Positions 25,041 through 33,051 of a stretch of DNA of 64,000 bases are shown here, one piece after another (position 1 is the first letter of the stretch; each line of letters opens with the position of its first letter). Where the stretch lies: contig CAWHNO010000013.1 of assembly GCA_963830725.1 (NCBI GenBank), positions 372,001 to 436,000 on the forward strand, written 5' to 3'. The translations under genes were made by a program, and so were the position numbers. The notes under the pieces are model-generated. The model did not search any database. It saw nothing but the letters and a program-made list of their open reading frames with translations, and was not told where the DNA came from. This DNA comes from DASSUW01 sp963830725 (GTDB taxonomy: Bacteria > Actinomycetota > Thermoleophilia > Solirubrobacterales > Solirubrobacteraceae).

Positions 25041-25122
25041 GGAGTTCACGAGCCGGCTCACCGCGCGGTCGGGCCCGCAAGGGTGACGACGCGCCATCCG
25101 CGGCGCTGGGATGATGGCCCCG

Positions 25123-25320
25123 TGCCGAGGCCCGCGACCGCCGCCGACCTGGAGGGCATGACCCGGGTCGACGGCGGGTCGTTCCTGGTGGGCTCGCTCG
25201 ACCCCGCCGAGTACCCGCCAGCCGCGCGCCCGACGAGGCGAGTACGCCGCCGTGGCGCCGACCCGCGCCCGACGCGGGCGCCAACACATCGGCTTCCGCT
25301 GCGTGGTCCGGGAGGGCTGA
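25123..25320 (+). pseudogene. Formylglycine-generating enzyme (SUMF1) family remnant
   Basis: Both ends of a sulfatase-modifying-factor-type protein are present with the middle missing. From GTG 25123 the sequence includes EGMTRVDGGSFLVGSLDPAE, the typical N-terminal opening. The last codons in another frame read RGRQHIGFRCVVREG and stop at 25318-25320, a typical FGE C-terminus. Normal proteins have about 250-300 residues; only about 65 codons remain, so the catalytic core with its cysteines is lost. Confidence 0.6.
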
Positions 25321-25323
25321 GCC

Positions 25324-25998
25324 ATGCAGGAGGCGATCGGCCAGGTTCTCGCGTTCGGCGTCGGCGTCGCCCTCAGCCCGGTGCCGATCATCGCCGTCGT
25401 CCTGATGCTCGGCACCCCCCGCGCGCGCGTCAACGGGCCGGCGTTCGTGGCGGGCTGGATCGTCGGCCTCGCCGTCGTCGGCGTGATCGTGCTGGCGGTG
25501 GCCGGCACGGCCGGCGCCAGCGAGGACGGCGAGCCGGCGACCTGGGTCGGCTGGCTGAAGATCGTGCTCGGCCTGCTGCTCGTGCTCGTGGCCGTCAAGC
25601 AGTGGCGCGGCCGCCCGCGCGAGGGCGCCTCCGGCGAGCTGCCGACGTGGATGCGGACGATCGACACGTTCACGCCGGGACGCTCGTGCGCCATCGCGGC
25701 CGCGCTCTCGGGCATCAACCCGAAGAACCTGCTGCTCACCGTCGGGGCGGCGGCGGCCATCGCGCAGGCTGGGCTGGCCACCGGCGAGGAGGCGATCGCG
25801 CTGGCGGTCTTCATCGCCGTGGCGACGCTCGGCGTCGGAGTGCCGGTGGCGATCTACTTCGTGCTCGGGACGCGTGCGCGGCGCATCCTCGACGAGTTGA
25901 AGGCGTGGATGGGCGCCCACAACGCGGCGATCATGGCCGTGCTGTGCCTCGTGATCGGCGCGAAGCTGATCGGCGACGGGATCAGCGGACTCGCCTGA
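25324..25998 (+). CDS. GAP family (Sap/sulfolipid-addressing-like) membrane protein
   Basis: A 224-residue protein with six membrane helices and the LysE-superfamily-like GAP pattern: LAFGVGVALSPVPIIAVVLM at the start, ARVNGPAFVAGWIVGLAVVG, a central basic loop (VKQWRGRPREGASGELPTWM), then ALSGINPKNLLLTVGAAAAI and LGVGVPVAIYFVLGTRARRI. In mycobacteria the related Sap protein helps export a glycolipid. It is probably a small-molecule or lipid exporter. It starts 3 nt after the FGE remnant. Confidence 0.82.
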   Translation: MQEAIGQVLAFGVGVALSPVPIIAVVLMLGTPRARVNGPAFVAGWIVGLAVVGVIVLAVAGTAGASEDGEPATWVGWLKIVLGLLLVLVAVKQWRGRPREGASGELPTWMRTIDTFTPGRSCAIAAALSGINPKNLLLTVGAAAAIAQAGLATGEEAIALAVFIAVATLGVGVPVAIYFVLGTRARRILDELKAWMGAHNAAIMAVLCLVIGAKLIGDGISGLA

Positions 25999-26005
25999 CG
26001 GCGGC

Positions 26006-26022
26006 TCACCCCGGGCGGGTGA
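26006..26022 (+). promoter_or_regulatory. TCACCC-N5-GGGTGA palindrome, site 3
   Basis: Perfect TCACCC-CGGGC-GGGTGA. Its centre is 43 nt before ATG 26057. A -10-like TACCCT (26045-26050) lies 22 nt after the site and 6 nt before the ATG, which suggests a leaderless mRNA. The site would sit directly next to the -35 position. Confidence 0.78.
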
Positions 26023-26056
26023 TCCGGCGTCGCCCGCGAGCGCATACCCTCGCCCG

Positions 26057-27241
26057 ATGACGCAGGTCGGAGATCGGCTCGAGCGTGCGATCGAGGAGCA
26101 CGCGGACACCGAGCACGAGATCGAGCGCGGCGAGGCCGAGCCGCCGCCGCGCCGCAAGCTCGTGCGGACCGTCTTCTGGCTCGCCGTCACGGGCATCTCG
26201 CTCTATCTCGTGGCCCCGAGCCTCCTGGAAACGCTCGGCTCCTGGAACGACCTCGACCGGCTTTCGCCCGCCTGGCTCGGGCTGATGTTCGCGCTGCAGG
26301 GTGGCGTCATGGCGTGCGTGTGGGCGCTGCAGTACCTGGCCATGCGCGGGCCGTCGTGGCCGGCGGTGATCAGCTCGCAACTCGCCGGCAACGCGCTGGC
26401 GAAGATCGCCCCGGGCGGCGGCGCGGTCGGCGGCGCGCTGCAGTACCGCATGCTCGTCCAGGCCGGCCTGCCCCGCAATCGGGCGGTCGCCGGGCTCACC
26501 GCCGTGAACCTGCTCACCTTCGCGGTCGTGCTGGCGATGCCCGTGCTGGCCGTGCCCGCGATCCTGCGCGGCGGCGTGAGCCGCGACCTGCTCGAGGCGG
26601 CCGCGGTCGGCGTGGCGGTCTTCGTGGCGCTGTTCGCGATCGGCGCCGTGCTGATCGCCTACGACGGCGCACTCGCGTGGGTCGGGCGCGTCGTCCAGCG
26701 GGTCCGCAACCGCCTGCGGCGGAGCAGCGAGCCGCTGCGGCACCTGCCCGAGCGCCTGCTGCGCGAGCGCGACCGGATCGTGCAGACGCTCGGACCGCGC
26801 TGGAAGCGCGCGCTGGCCGCCACCTGCGGCCGCTGGGCGCTCGACTACGCGACGCTGCTGGCCGCGCTCGCGGCGGTCGGCTCCCAGCCGCGCCCCTCGC
26901 TCGTGCTGCTCGCCTTCTGCGCCGCGCAGATCCTCGCCCAGATCCCGATCACGCCGGGCGGGCTGGGGTTCGTCGAGGCCGGCCTGACGGCGATGCTCAC
27001 GCTGGCCGGCGTCTCGCCCGGCGCAGCGGTGCTGGCAACCTTCGTCTACCGCCTGTTCTCGTACTGGCTTCCGCTGCCGGTCGGTCTCGGCGCCTTCGGC
27101 TGGCACGCGCGGCGCTACCGCGAGGCCGTCTCGACCGAGACGACCTCACCCCGGGAGAGTGATCGGCCGCGGCGCCGTCCAAGCTCGGCGGCGCCGCTGA
27201 CCGGTGGGGCGACTAGGTCTCGATCGCGCCGGGGCGCGTGA
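26057..27241 (+). CDS. Lysylphosphatidylglycerol synthase TM-region/UPF0104 family protein
   Basis: A 394-residue polytopic membrane protein. After a cytoplasmic acidic N-terminus come about eight helices with the family landmarks VISSQLAGNALAKIAPGGGA (about 110-128), LQYRMLVQAGLPRNRAVAG, PITPGGLGFVEAGLTAML (about 300-318) and FVYRLFSYWLPLPVGLGAFG. It has only the flippase-like half of MprF, with no synthase domain. It probably moves a lipid or glycolipid across the membrane. The tail beyond about residue 360 is low-complexity and may be out of frame. No Shine-Dalgarno; palindrome site 3 is upstream. Confidence 0.85.
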   Translation: MTQVGDRLERAIEEHADTEHEIERGEAEPPPRRKLVRTVFWLAVTGISLYLVAPSLLETLGSWNDLDRLSPAWLGLMFALQGGVMACVWALQYLAMRGPSWPAVISSQLAGNALAKIAPGGGAVGGALQYRMLVQAGLPRNRAVAGLTAVNLLTFAVVLAMPVLAVPAILRGGVSRDLLEAAAVGVAVFVALFAIGAVLIAYDGALAWVGRVVQRVRNRLRRSSEPLRHLPERLLRERDRIVQTLGPRWKRALAATCGRWALDYATLLAALAAVGSQPRPSLVLLAFCAAQILAQIPITPGGLGFVEAGLTAMLTLAGVSPGAAVLATFVYRLFSYWLPLPVGLGAFGWHARRYREAVSTETTSPRESDRPRRRPSSAAPLTGGATRSRSRRGA

Positions 27242-27632
27242 CCGCCCAGATGACCCAGACGGCGAGGCCGATCAGGACCAGGGACCAGATCGGGTAGTAG
27301 GGGATGAAGAAGAAGTTGGCGATCGCGCTCAGCATGCAGAGAATGATCGCCGCGACCCCGGCCCACGGGCGGCGGGCGAACAGGCCGAGGCCGGTCGCCA
27401 GGATCGCGAGCCCGATGAGCAGGTGGATCCAGCCCCACGCGCTCACGTCGAGGTCGAACGTGTAGTTGCGGGCCACGACGTAGAACTCGTCGTTGAAGAT
27501 CGCCACGAGCCCCGCCAGCGACTGGAAGACGCCCATCAGGGTCAAGATCGTCGCGGCGAACGCGATCCCACCGAGCGCCCAGCCCGACACCTCCTGCTGG
27601 GGAGGCCTCGTGGGCTCCTGCATCGTCGACAT
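27213..27632 (-). CDS. DUF7144 family small membrane protein
   Basis: A 139-residue protein with four membrane helices: WALGGIAFAATILTLMGVFQ, then NDEFYVVARNYTFDLDVSAW, the family-typical loop, followed by GWIHLLIGLAILATGLGLFA, ILCMLSAIANFFFIPYYPIW and LVLIGLAVWVIWAV. ATG at 27630-27632 follows a strong Shine-Dalgarno (AAGGAGG). Function is unknown; it is widespread in actinobacteria. It converges on the 26057 gene, with a 29-nt overlap at the 3' ends. Confidence 0.85.
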   Translation of the reverse strand: MSTMQEPTRPPQQEVSGWALGGIAFAATILTLMGVFQSLAGLVAIFNDEFYVVARNYTFDLDVSAWGWIHLLIGLAILATGLGLFARRPWAGVAAIILCMLSAIANFFFIPYYPIWSLVLIGLAVWVIWAVTRPGAIET

Positions 27633-27778
27633 GTATCGCCTCCTTGGGTTCGGCCGCGACAAGTCGTCGAGCGGCGCAGCGAATGTCGTGGATGTGTTCG
27701 GCGCCGCGCCTCCATCGCCTGCAAGCGGCCGGCAGCGACAAATGCTCACGCCGTCGTCGCTTCCGTCGTTGTCTGGGC

Positions 27779-28504
27779 ATGACGACGGCAATCACGACCA
27801 GCATCAGCGAGCGCGTCGACGCGCTCGACTGGGCCGAGCTGCACGAGCGCCTCGACCACGACGGCTACGCGATCACCGTGCCGCTGCTCGACACGGGCGA
27901 GACCGAGGACCTGTCCGACCTGTTCGACGGCGGGCGCTTCCGCAGCACGATCGACATGGCCCGCCACCGCTTCGGCGAGGGCCGCTACCGCTACTTCGAC
28001 CATCCGCTGCCACCTACCATCGCCGCGCTGCGCAGCGCGTTCTACCGCCACCTGGCGCCGATCGCCAACGACTGGTCGCGGCTGCTGCGCGGCGACCACC
28101 CGACGTTCCCGCCCGAGCACCAGGATCTGCTCGCGCTGTGCCGCGAGGCCGGGCAGGAGCGGCCGACGCCGCTCGTCCTGCGGTATCGCGAGGGCGACTG
28201 GAACGCGCTCCACCAGGACCTCTACGGCGACGTGTACTTCCCGTTCCAGGTCCTGACGATCCTGTCCGAGCCGGGCGTCGACTTCGAGGGCGGCGAGTTC
28301 GTGCTGATGGAGCAGCGACCGCGGGCGCAGAGCCGCGCGCACGTGCTCACGCCGCCGCGCGGCGCGTTCGTGATCTTCCCGACCCGGCAGCGCCCGAACC
28401 GCGGGCGCAACGGCTACCACCGCGTCGGGATGCGGCACGGCGTGAGCACGGTCACGCGCGGACAGCGGACCGCGCTCGGCGTCATCTTCCACGACGCGCG
28501 GTGA
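27779..28504 (+). CDS. 2OG-Fe(II) oxygenase family protein
   Basis: A 241-residue dioxygenase. The Fe ligands can be placed in HQDLYGDVYFPFQVLTILS (HxD) and in the distal YHRVGMRHGVSTV segment, with Arg nearby for 2-oxoglutarate. FEGGEFVLMEQRPRAQSRAH and GAFVIFPTRQRP are typical jelly-roll strands. The closest functional description I know is 2OG-dependent oxygenases of the prolyl-hydroxylase/AlkB-like superfamily; the substrate is not predictable. ATG 27779 is used. The gene is intact and divergent from the DUF7144 gene. Confidence 0.82.
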   Translation: MTTAITTSISERVDALDWAELHERLDHDGYAITVPLLDTGETEDLSDLFDGGRFRSTIDMARHRFGEGRYRYFDHPLPPTIAALRSAFYRHLAPIANDWSRLLRGDHPTFPPEHQDLLALCREAGQERPTPLVLRYREGDWNALHQDLYGDVYFPFQVLTILSEPGVDFEGGEFVLMEQRPRAQSRAHVLTPPRGAFVIFPTRQRPNRGRNGYHRVGMRHGVSTVTRGQRTALGVIFHDAR

Positions 28505-28615
28505 TCGAACCGTTCCAAGCCCGGCCGCGTAGGCTTCCTGCCATGGCTATGCCGGGAGAGCCTGACGGGATTGCTGCACGTGTCCGGCGACGGGGCCTCG
28601 CTCAGGACGCGGGCG

Positions 28616-29599
28616 ATGATGCGCGTCGCGCGCCTGCACGGCGCCCACGACCTGCGGGTCGGCGACGAGCCCAAGCCCGAGGCAGGCGCGGGCGAGAGCC
28701 TCGTGCGCGTCGAGGCCGTCGGCGTCTGCGGATCCGACCTGCACTGGTTCGAGGAGGGCGCGATCGGTGACGCCAGGCTGGACGCGCCGCTGGTGATCGG
28801 GCACGAGCTCGCCGGCGTCGTGGAGGCCGGCCCGCTGGCGGGCCGCCGCGTCGCCGTCGACCCGGCGATCCCCTGCGGGCGCTGCGAGCTGTGCGGCGAA
28901 GGGCATCCGAACCTCTGCCCCGAGGTCAGGTTCGCGGGCCACGGGAGCTGGGACGGAGGGCTGCAGCAGTACCTGAGCTGGCCGACCCACCGGCTGCACC
29001 CGCTGCCGGAGTCCCTCGACGGCGTCGCGGGCGCGCTGCTCGAGCCGCTCGGGGTCGCGATCCACGCGGTCGACCTCGGTCACGTCGGCGTCGGCGCGCG
29101 CGTCGCGGTCGTGGGCTGCGGCCCGATCGGCCTGCTGCTGGCGCAGGTGTGCGTCGCGGCCGGCGCGAGCGTCGCGCTCGCCGTCGACCCGCTCGAGCAC
29201 CGGCGCGCAGCCGCCGAGCGGGCGGGCGCCGAGGTCGCGATCGCCCCCGGCGACCCGTGGGACGGCGAGCAGGTCGACGTGGCGTTCGAGGCGGCGGGCA
29301 GCGACGAGGCCGTCGACCTCGCCCTGCGCGCCGCCCGGCCGGGGGCGCGCGTGGTGCTGGCCGGCATCCCGGCCGGCGATCACACGACCTTCTCGGCCTC
29401 GATCGCGCGGCGGAAGGGCGTCACGCTCCTGCTCGTCCGCCGCATGGGGGAGGTCTATCCGCGGGCGCTCCGCCTCGTCGAGGCCGGCGCAGTCGACACG
29501 CAGTCGCTCGTCACGCACCGCTTCCCGCTCGACCGCGTCTCCGACGCCTTCGCCCTCGCGGCCGCGCGCGAGGGCCTGAAGGTCGTCGTCGAGCCGTAG
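28616..29599 (+). CDS. Zinc-dependent medium-chain alcohol/polyol dehydrogenase
   Basis: A 327-residue MDR enzyme (sorbitol/threonine dehydrogenase type). Catalytic-zinc ligands: Cys in VGVCGSDLHW and His-Glu in IGHELAG. Structural zinc cysteines: CGRCELCGEGHPNLC. NAD-binding Rossmann motif VAVVGCGPIGLLLAQ (GxGxxG) is at about residues 165-180. It probably oxidises a sugar alcohol or related secondary alcohol with NAD(P). ATG 28616 (or 28619) is the first start before the MDR domain. It stands alone between the oxygenase and the SARP regulator. Confidence 0.88.
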   Translation: MMRVARLHGAHDLRVGDEPKPEAGAGESLVRVEAVGVCGSDLHWFEEGAIGDARLDAPLVIGHELAGVVEAGPLAGRRVAVDPAIPCGRCELCGEGHPNLCPEVRFAGHGSWDGGLQQYLSWPTHRLHPLPESLDGVAGALLEPLGVAIHAVDLGHVGVGARVAVVGCGPIGLLLAQVCVAAGASVALAVDPLEHRRAAAERAGAEVAIAPGDPWDGEQVDVAFEAAGSDEAVDLALRAARPGARVVLAGIPAGDHTTFSASIARRKGVTLLLVRRMGEVYPRALRLVEAGAVDTQSLVTHRFPLDRVSDAFALAAAREGLKVVVEP

Positions 29600-29653
29600 C
29601 CGCGCCGAGAATTGGGCCGTCCGGGCCGCTGGTAGCGTTGCTCACAAGACGCC

Positions 29654-32389
29654 ATGGAGCTTCGGGTCCTGGGCCCGCTGGAGGCCATCGACGGCACGAC
29701 GCCGGTCCCGCTCGGCGGGCGCAAGGCGCGCGCGCTGCTCGCCCGGCTCGCGCTCGATGCCAACCGGACGGTCGCCGTCCAGCGGCTGGTCGACGACCTG
29801 TGGGGCGACGAGGTCCCCGAGTCGGCGGCCAAGATGGTGCAGATCTACGTCTCGCAGCTGCGCAAGGTGCTGCCCGAGGGCGTGCTGCACACGCGCGCGC
29901 CCGGCTACCTGCTCGAGCTCGAGCCGGAGGCCGTGGACGTCACGCGCTTCACCCTGCTGCGCGCGCAGGGGCGCGCCGCGCTCAGCGCGGGCGATCCGGA
30001 GACCGCCGCCGCACGGCTGAGCGCGGCGCTCGCGCTGTGGCGCGGCCCGGCGCTCGCGGAGTTCTCGGAGCCGTTCGCCGGCGTGGAGGCCGCCCACCTC
30101 GAGGAGCTTCGCCTCGTCTGCCTCGAGGAGCGCATCGAGGCCGACCTCGGCCGCGGGCTGAACGCCGACGTCGTCGGCGAGCTCGAGGCGCTCGTCGCCC
30201 GCCATCCGCTGCGCGAGTCGCTGCACCGGCAGCTGACGCTGGCGCTCTACCGATCGGCGCGGCAGGCCGAGGCGCTCGCGGCGTACGAGCGCTTCCGGAG
30301 CAAACTCGACGAGGAGCTCGGGATCGAGCCCTCGGCGGCGCTGAAGGCGCTGCATCAGCAGATCCTCAACCAGGACCCGCGGCTCGAGCTCGACACCCCG
30401 CGGCCCGACGCCGTCCCGCGCCGGCCGGCGCCACGCGAGCAGGAGCACTTCGTCGGGCGCGCGGAGGAGCTCAGCCGTCTCGAGGCGGCGCTCGACGCCG
30501 CGGCCGCGGGCGCGGGCAGCACCGTGTTCGTCGCCGGGCACGCCGGGATCGGCAAGACGCGCCTGACCGCCGAGCTCGCCACCCGCGGGCGCGCCCGCGG
30601 CTCGACGGTGCTGGCGGGACGCTGCATCCAGCTCGTCGGCAGCGGGCTCTCGTACCTGCCGGTCGTCGAGGCGCTGCGGCCGCTGCGCGATTCCTCGGAC
30701 CTCGCTGAGCTCGCGCCCACGCTGCGCGAGCTGCCGCGGCTCATGCCCGACCTCGGCACCGCGGTCGCGCCCGTCGCCGCAGCGCGCTCCGACTCGCGGC
30801 TCGGCCTCTTCGAGGAGGTGCTCCGCGTGCTCGGGCACCTCGGCGGCGCGGCGCCGGTGCTGCTCGTGCTCGAGGACCTCCAATGGGCGGACGAGTCGAC
30901 GCTCGACCTCGTCGCCTTCCTCGGGCATGCGATCGCAGACCGGCGGATCCTGCTGGTCGCCACGTACCGCAGCGACGAGGTCCGTCCCGGCGATCACCTC
31001 TACCGCCTGGCGAGCGGGCTCGCCACCGGGGGCGCCGGGCAGGCGCTGACGCTCGCGCCGCTCTCCGACGGCGACATCGAGGCGCTGATCGCCGCCACCG
31101 GGCCGCTGGCGCCCGAGCTCGCGGCCGGGATCGCCGCGCGCTCCGAGGGGAACCCGTTCTTCGCGCGCGAGCTGATCGCCGCCGCGCGGCGCGGCGAGAC
31201 GGCGCTGCCGCCGGTGCTGCGCGACGTGCTGCTCGGGCACATCTCGGGGTTGCCGGCGAACGCCCGCTCGGTCCTGCGCGTGGCGGCCGCGGCGGGGCGC
31301 GACGTCGCGTACGGCCTGCTCGCCGCGGTGATGCCGCTGGGCGAGCTGCAGCTCGCGGGCGCGCTTCGGGAGGCCGTCGAAGGCGACGTGCTGGCGCCGG
31401 ACCAGGGAACGGGCACCTTCCGCTTCCGTCACGCGCTGTTCGCCGAGGCCGTCTACAGCACGCTGCTGCCCGGCGAGCGCGAGGTGCTGCACGAGCGGTT
31501 GGCGCGCACGCTCACCGAGAGCCCGGAGCTGGCGGCGAGCGGCGCCGCCGCGGCGGAAGCGGCCGAGCACTGGGTGGCCGCGGGCCGCCCGGTGGAGGCG
31601 CTCGGCGCCTCGCTGCAGGCGGCCAAGGACGCGGAGGCCGTGTCCGGCCTGACAGAGGCGCTGCGGCACGTGGAGCGCGTGCTCGAGCTGTGGGACCTGG
31701 TGCCCACCCCCGAGCAGCTCTCGGGCGTCGCGCTGCCCTCCGTGCTGGCCTGGGCCGCCGAGCTGGCGGGCCAGTCGGGCCAGCGCGAGCACGAGCTGGA
31801 CGCGCGCATTCTCGTCGGCATCCTCGACCCCGGCGAGACCCGTAGCGTCGACGCGGTCGCCGAGCGGCTCGGCGTGAGCGTGGAGGCTGCGGGCTCCTGG
31901 CTCGCGGCGCTCGAGCGCGAGGGCATGGTGGAGCGGGTCGACGACGGCCGATTCCGCGCCGCTGAGCTGGCGGTCTCGGAGGCGCGCCGCCTCTACCCGA
32001 CCGTCGTCGTGCTCGAGAGCCTGGCCGTGCGGCAGATGCCGCGCCTCGACGGCGCGGCGCTGGACGCGCTGCGCGCTGCCAACGACCGCCTGCGGGCCGC
32101 GGTCGACGACCCGTCGGCGGCGATCGCGGCCGACGACGACTTCCACCGCGTGCTCACGTCCGGCTGCGGCAACGAGCACCTGCTGGCCGCGCTCGGCCCC
32201 GTCCGGCGCGCGCTCCTGCGCTACGAGCGGGTCTACATGCGCGAGCCGGTGCGGGTCGAGCGCTCGGTCGCCCAGCACGAGGGGGTCATCGAGGCGCTGG
32301 AGCGCGGCGACCACGCCGACGCCGCGCAGCGCGTGCGCGGCAACCTCCTGGGCGGGCTGCCGGATCTGAAGGAAGCGCTCGAGCGCTGA
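29654..32389 (+). CDS. SARP/BTAD-NTPase regulator with C-terminal GntR-like HTH and FCD domain (fusion)
   Basis: A 911-residue regulator with an uncommon domain order. Residues 1-95 form the OmpR-like winged helix of SARP proteins (MELRVLGPLEAIDGTTPVPL; AAKMVQIYVSQLRKVLP). About 96-245 is the BTAD helical domain. About 265-560 is an AAA/STAND NTPase with Walker A GHAGIGKT (295-302) and Walker B LLVLEDLQWAD (403-413). About 560-700 is helical. About 715-770 is a GntR-like winged helix (DAVAERLGVSVEAAGSWLAA). About 775-905 is an FCD ligand domain (DDDFHRVLTSGCGNEHLLAA; HEGVIEALERGDHADAAQRV). The frame is continuous. Two DNA-binding domains flank an ATP-driven switch and a metabolite sensor. It precedes OsmC and acyl-CoA dehydrogenase genes, its likely targets. 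Confidence 0.88.
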   Translation: MELRVLGPLEAIDGTTPVPLGGRKARALLARLALDANRTVAVQRLVDDLWGDEVPESAAKMVQIYVSQLRKVLPEGVLHTRAPGYLLELEPEAVDVTRFTLLRAQGRAALSAGDPETAAARLSAALALWRGPALAEFSEPFAGVEAAHLEELRLVCLEERIEADLGRGLNADVVGELEALVARHPLRESLHRQLTLALYRSARQAEALAAYERFRSKLDEELGIEPSAALKALHQQILNQDPRLELDTPRPDAVPRRPAPREQEHFVGRAEELSRLEAALDAAAAGAGSTVFVAGHAGIGKTRLTAELATRGRARGSTVLAGRCIQLVGSGLSYLPVVEALRPLRDSSDLAELAPTLRELPRLMPDLGTAVAPVAAARSDSRLGLFEEVLRVLGHLGGAAPVLLVLEDLQWADESTLDLVAFLGHAIADRRILLVATYRSDEVRPGDHLYRLASGLATGGAGQALTLAPLSDGDIEALIAATGPLAPELAAGIAARSEGNPFFARELIAAARRGETALPPVLRDVLLGHISGLPANARSVLRVAAAAGRDVAYGLLAAVMPLGELQLAGALREAVEGDVLAPDQGTGTFRFRHALFAEAVYSTLLPGEREVLHERLARTLTESPELAASGAAAAEAAEHWVAAGRPVEALGASLQAAKDAEAVSGLTEALRHVERVLELWDLVPTPEQLSGVALPSVLAWAAELAGQSGQREHELDARILVGILDPGETRSVDAVAERLGVSVEAAGSWLAALEREGMVERVDDGRFRAAELAVSEARRLYPTVVVLESLAVRQMPRLDGAALDALRAANDRLRAAVDDPSAAIAADDDFHRVLTSGCGNEHLLAALGPVRRALLRYERVYMREPVRVERSVAQHEGVIEALERGDHADAAQRVRGNLLGGLPDLKEALER

Positions 32390-32394
32390 ATTTA

Positions 32395-32421
32395 CGCGGT
32401 TGCTACCGAACGGCAACCGCG
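32395..32421. promoter_or_regulatory. Inverted repeat between the SARP-FCD regulator and OsmC
   Basis: CGCGGTTGC-N9-GCAACCGCG, a perfect 9-bp dyad, begins 5 nt after the regulator stop and 54 nt before the OsmC ATG. It may be an operator for the downstream pair (bound by the upstream regulator) or a terminator hairpin; there is no T-run. Confidence 0.55.
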
Positions 32422-32475
32422 GCCCGTTCTGCTCCTCGCCGAGTTCTCCCCGTCCTCCTCGAAGGAGCTCCCGCC

Positions 32476-33045
32476 ATGACGAAGGTCCTCGACCGGATCC
32501 GCAACGGCGTCGACAGCGAGCAGATGTACGGCACGCTCGACGCCATCAAGGCCAACCCCGAGCTCGGCATCTTCCAGTTCCGGGCCCGCAACCACTGGAT
32601 CGACGGCTCCCACAACCGCTCGACGATCCGTGGCTTCTATGGCGCGGGTCAGGAGGACGTCACGCGCGCCGAGTCGTTCGTGATCGACGCCGGCGAGCCG
32701 GCGATCCTGCTCGGCTCGGACACCGGCGCCAACCCCGCCGAGCACCTGCTGCACGCGCTCGCCGCCTGCCTGACGACGTCGCTGGTATACGTCGCCGCCG
32801 CCCGTGGCGTGCGGCTCACCGAGGTCGAGTCCTCGCTCGAAGGCGACATGGACGTGCGCGGCTGCCTCGGCCTCTCGGACGAGGTGCGCAACGGCTTCGA
32901 CCGCATCCGCGTCTCGTTCCGCGTGCGCGGCGACGCGCCGGCGGACAAGCTGCGCGAGGTCGTCGAACGCGCTCAGGCACGGTCGGCGGTCTTCGACATG
33001 GTCAGCCACGGCGTGCCGGTCGAAGTCGGCGTCGTCACGGCCTGA
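32476..33045 (+). CDS. OsmC family peroxiredoxin-like protein
   Basis: A 189-residue OsmC/Ohr-fold protein. The conserved reactive-Cys helix is NPAEHLLHALAACLTTSLVY with one Cys (about residue 100); the second Cys, in DVRGCLGLSDEVRNGF, matches the GxL-type OsmC position. The N-terminus (QMYGTLDAIKANPELGIFQF) is the extended type seen in the OsmC subgroup that follows acyl-CoA dehydrogenases. It reduces organic hydroperoxides using thiols in characterised relatives. It is followed after 6 nt by the acyl-CoA dehydrogenase gene (same operon) and preceded by the inverted repeat. Confidence 0.87.
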   Translation: MTKVLDRIRNGVDSEQMYGTLDAIKANPELGIFQFRARNHWIDGSHNRSTIRGFYGAGQEDVTRAESFVIDAGEPAILLGSDTGANPAEHLLHALAACLTTSLVYVAAARGVRLTEVESSLEGDMDVRGCLGLSDEVRNGFDRIRVSFRVRGDAPADKLREVVERAQARSAVFDMVSHGVPVEVGVVTA

Positions 33046-33051
33046 TCCGTC

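Noticed and set aside
27146..27162. TCACCC-CGGGA-GAGTGA, a palindrome-like match
   Set aside because: It fits the 6-5-6 pattern with one mismatch but lies in the 3' end of the 26057 gene with no gene start at the expected distance on either strand.
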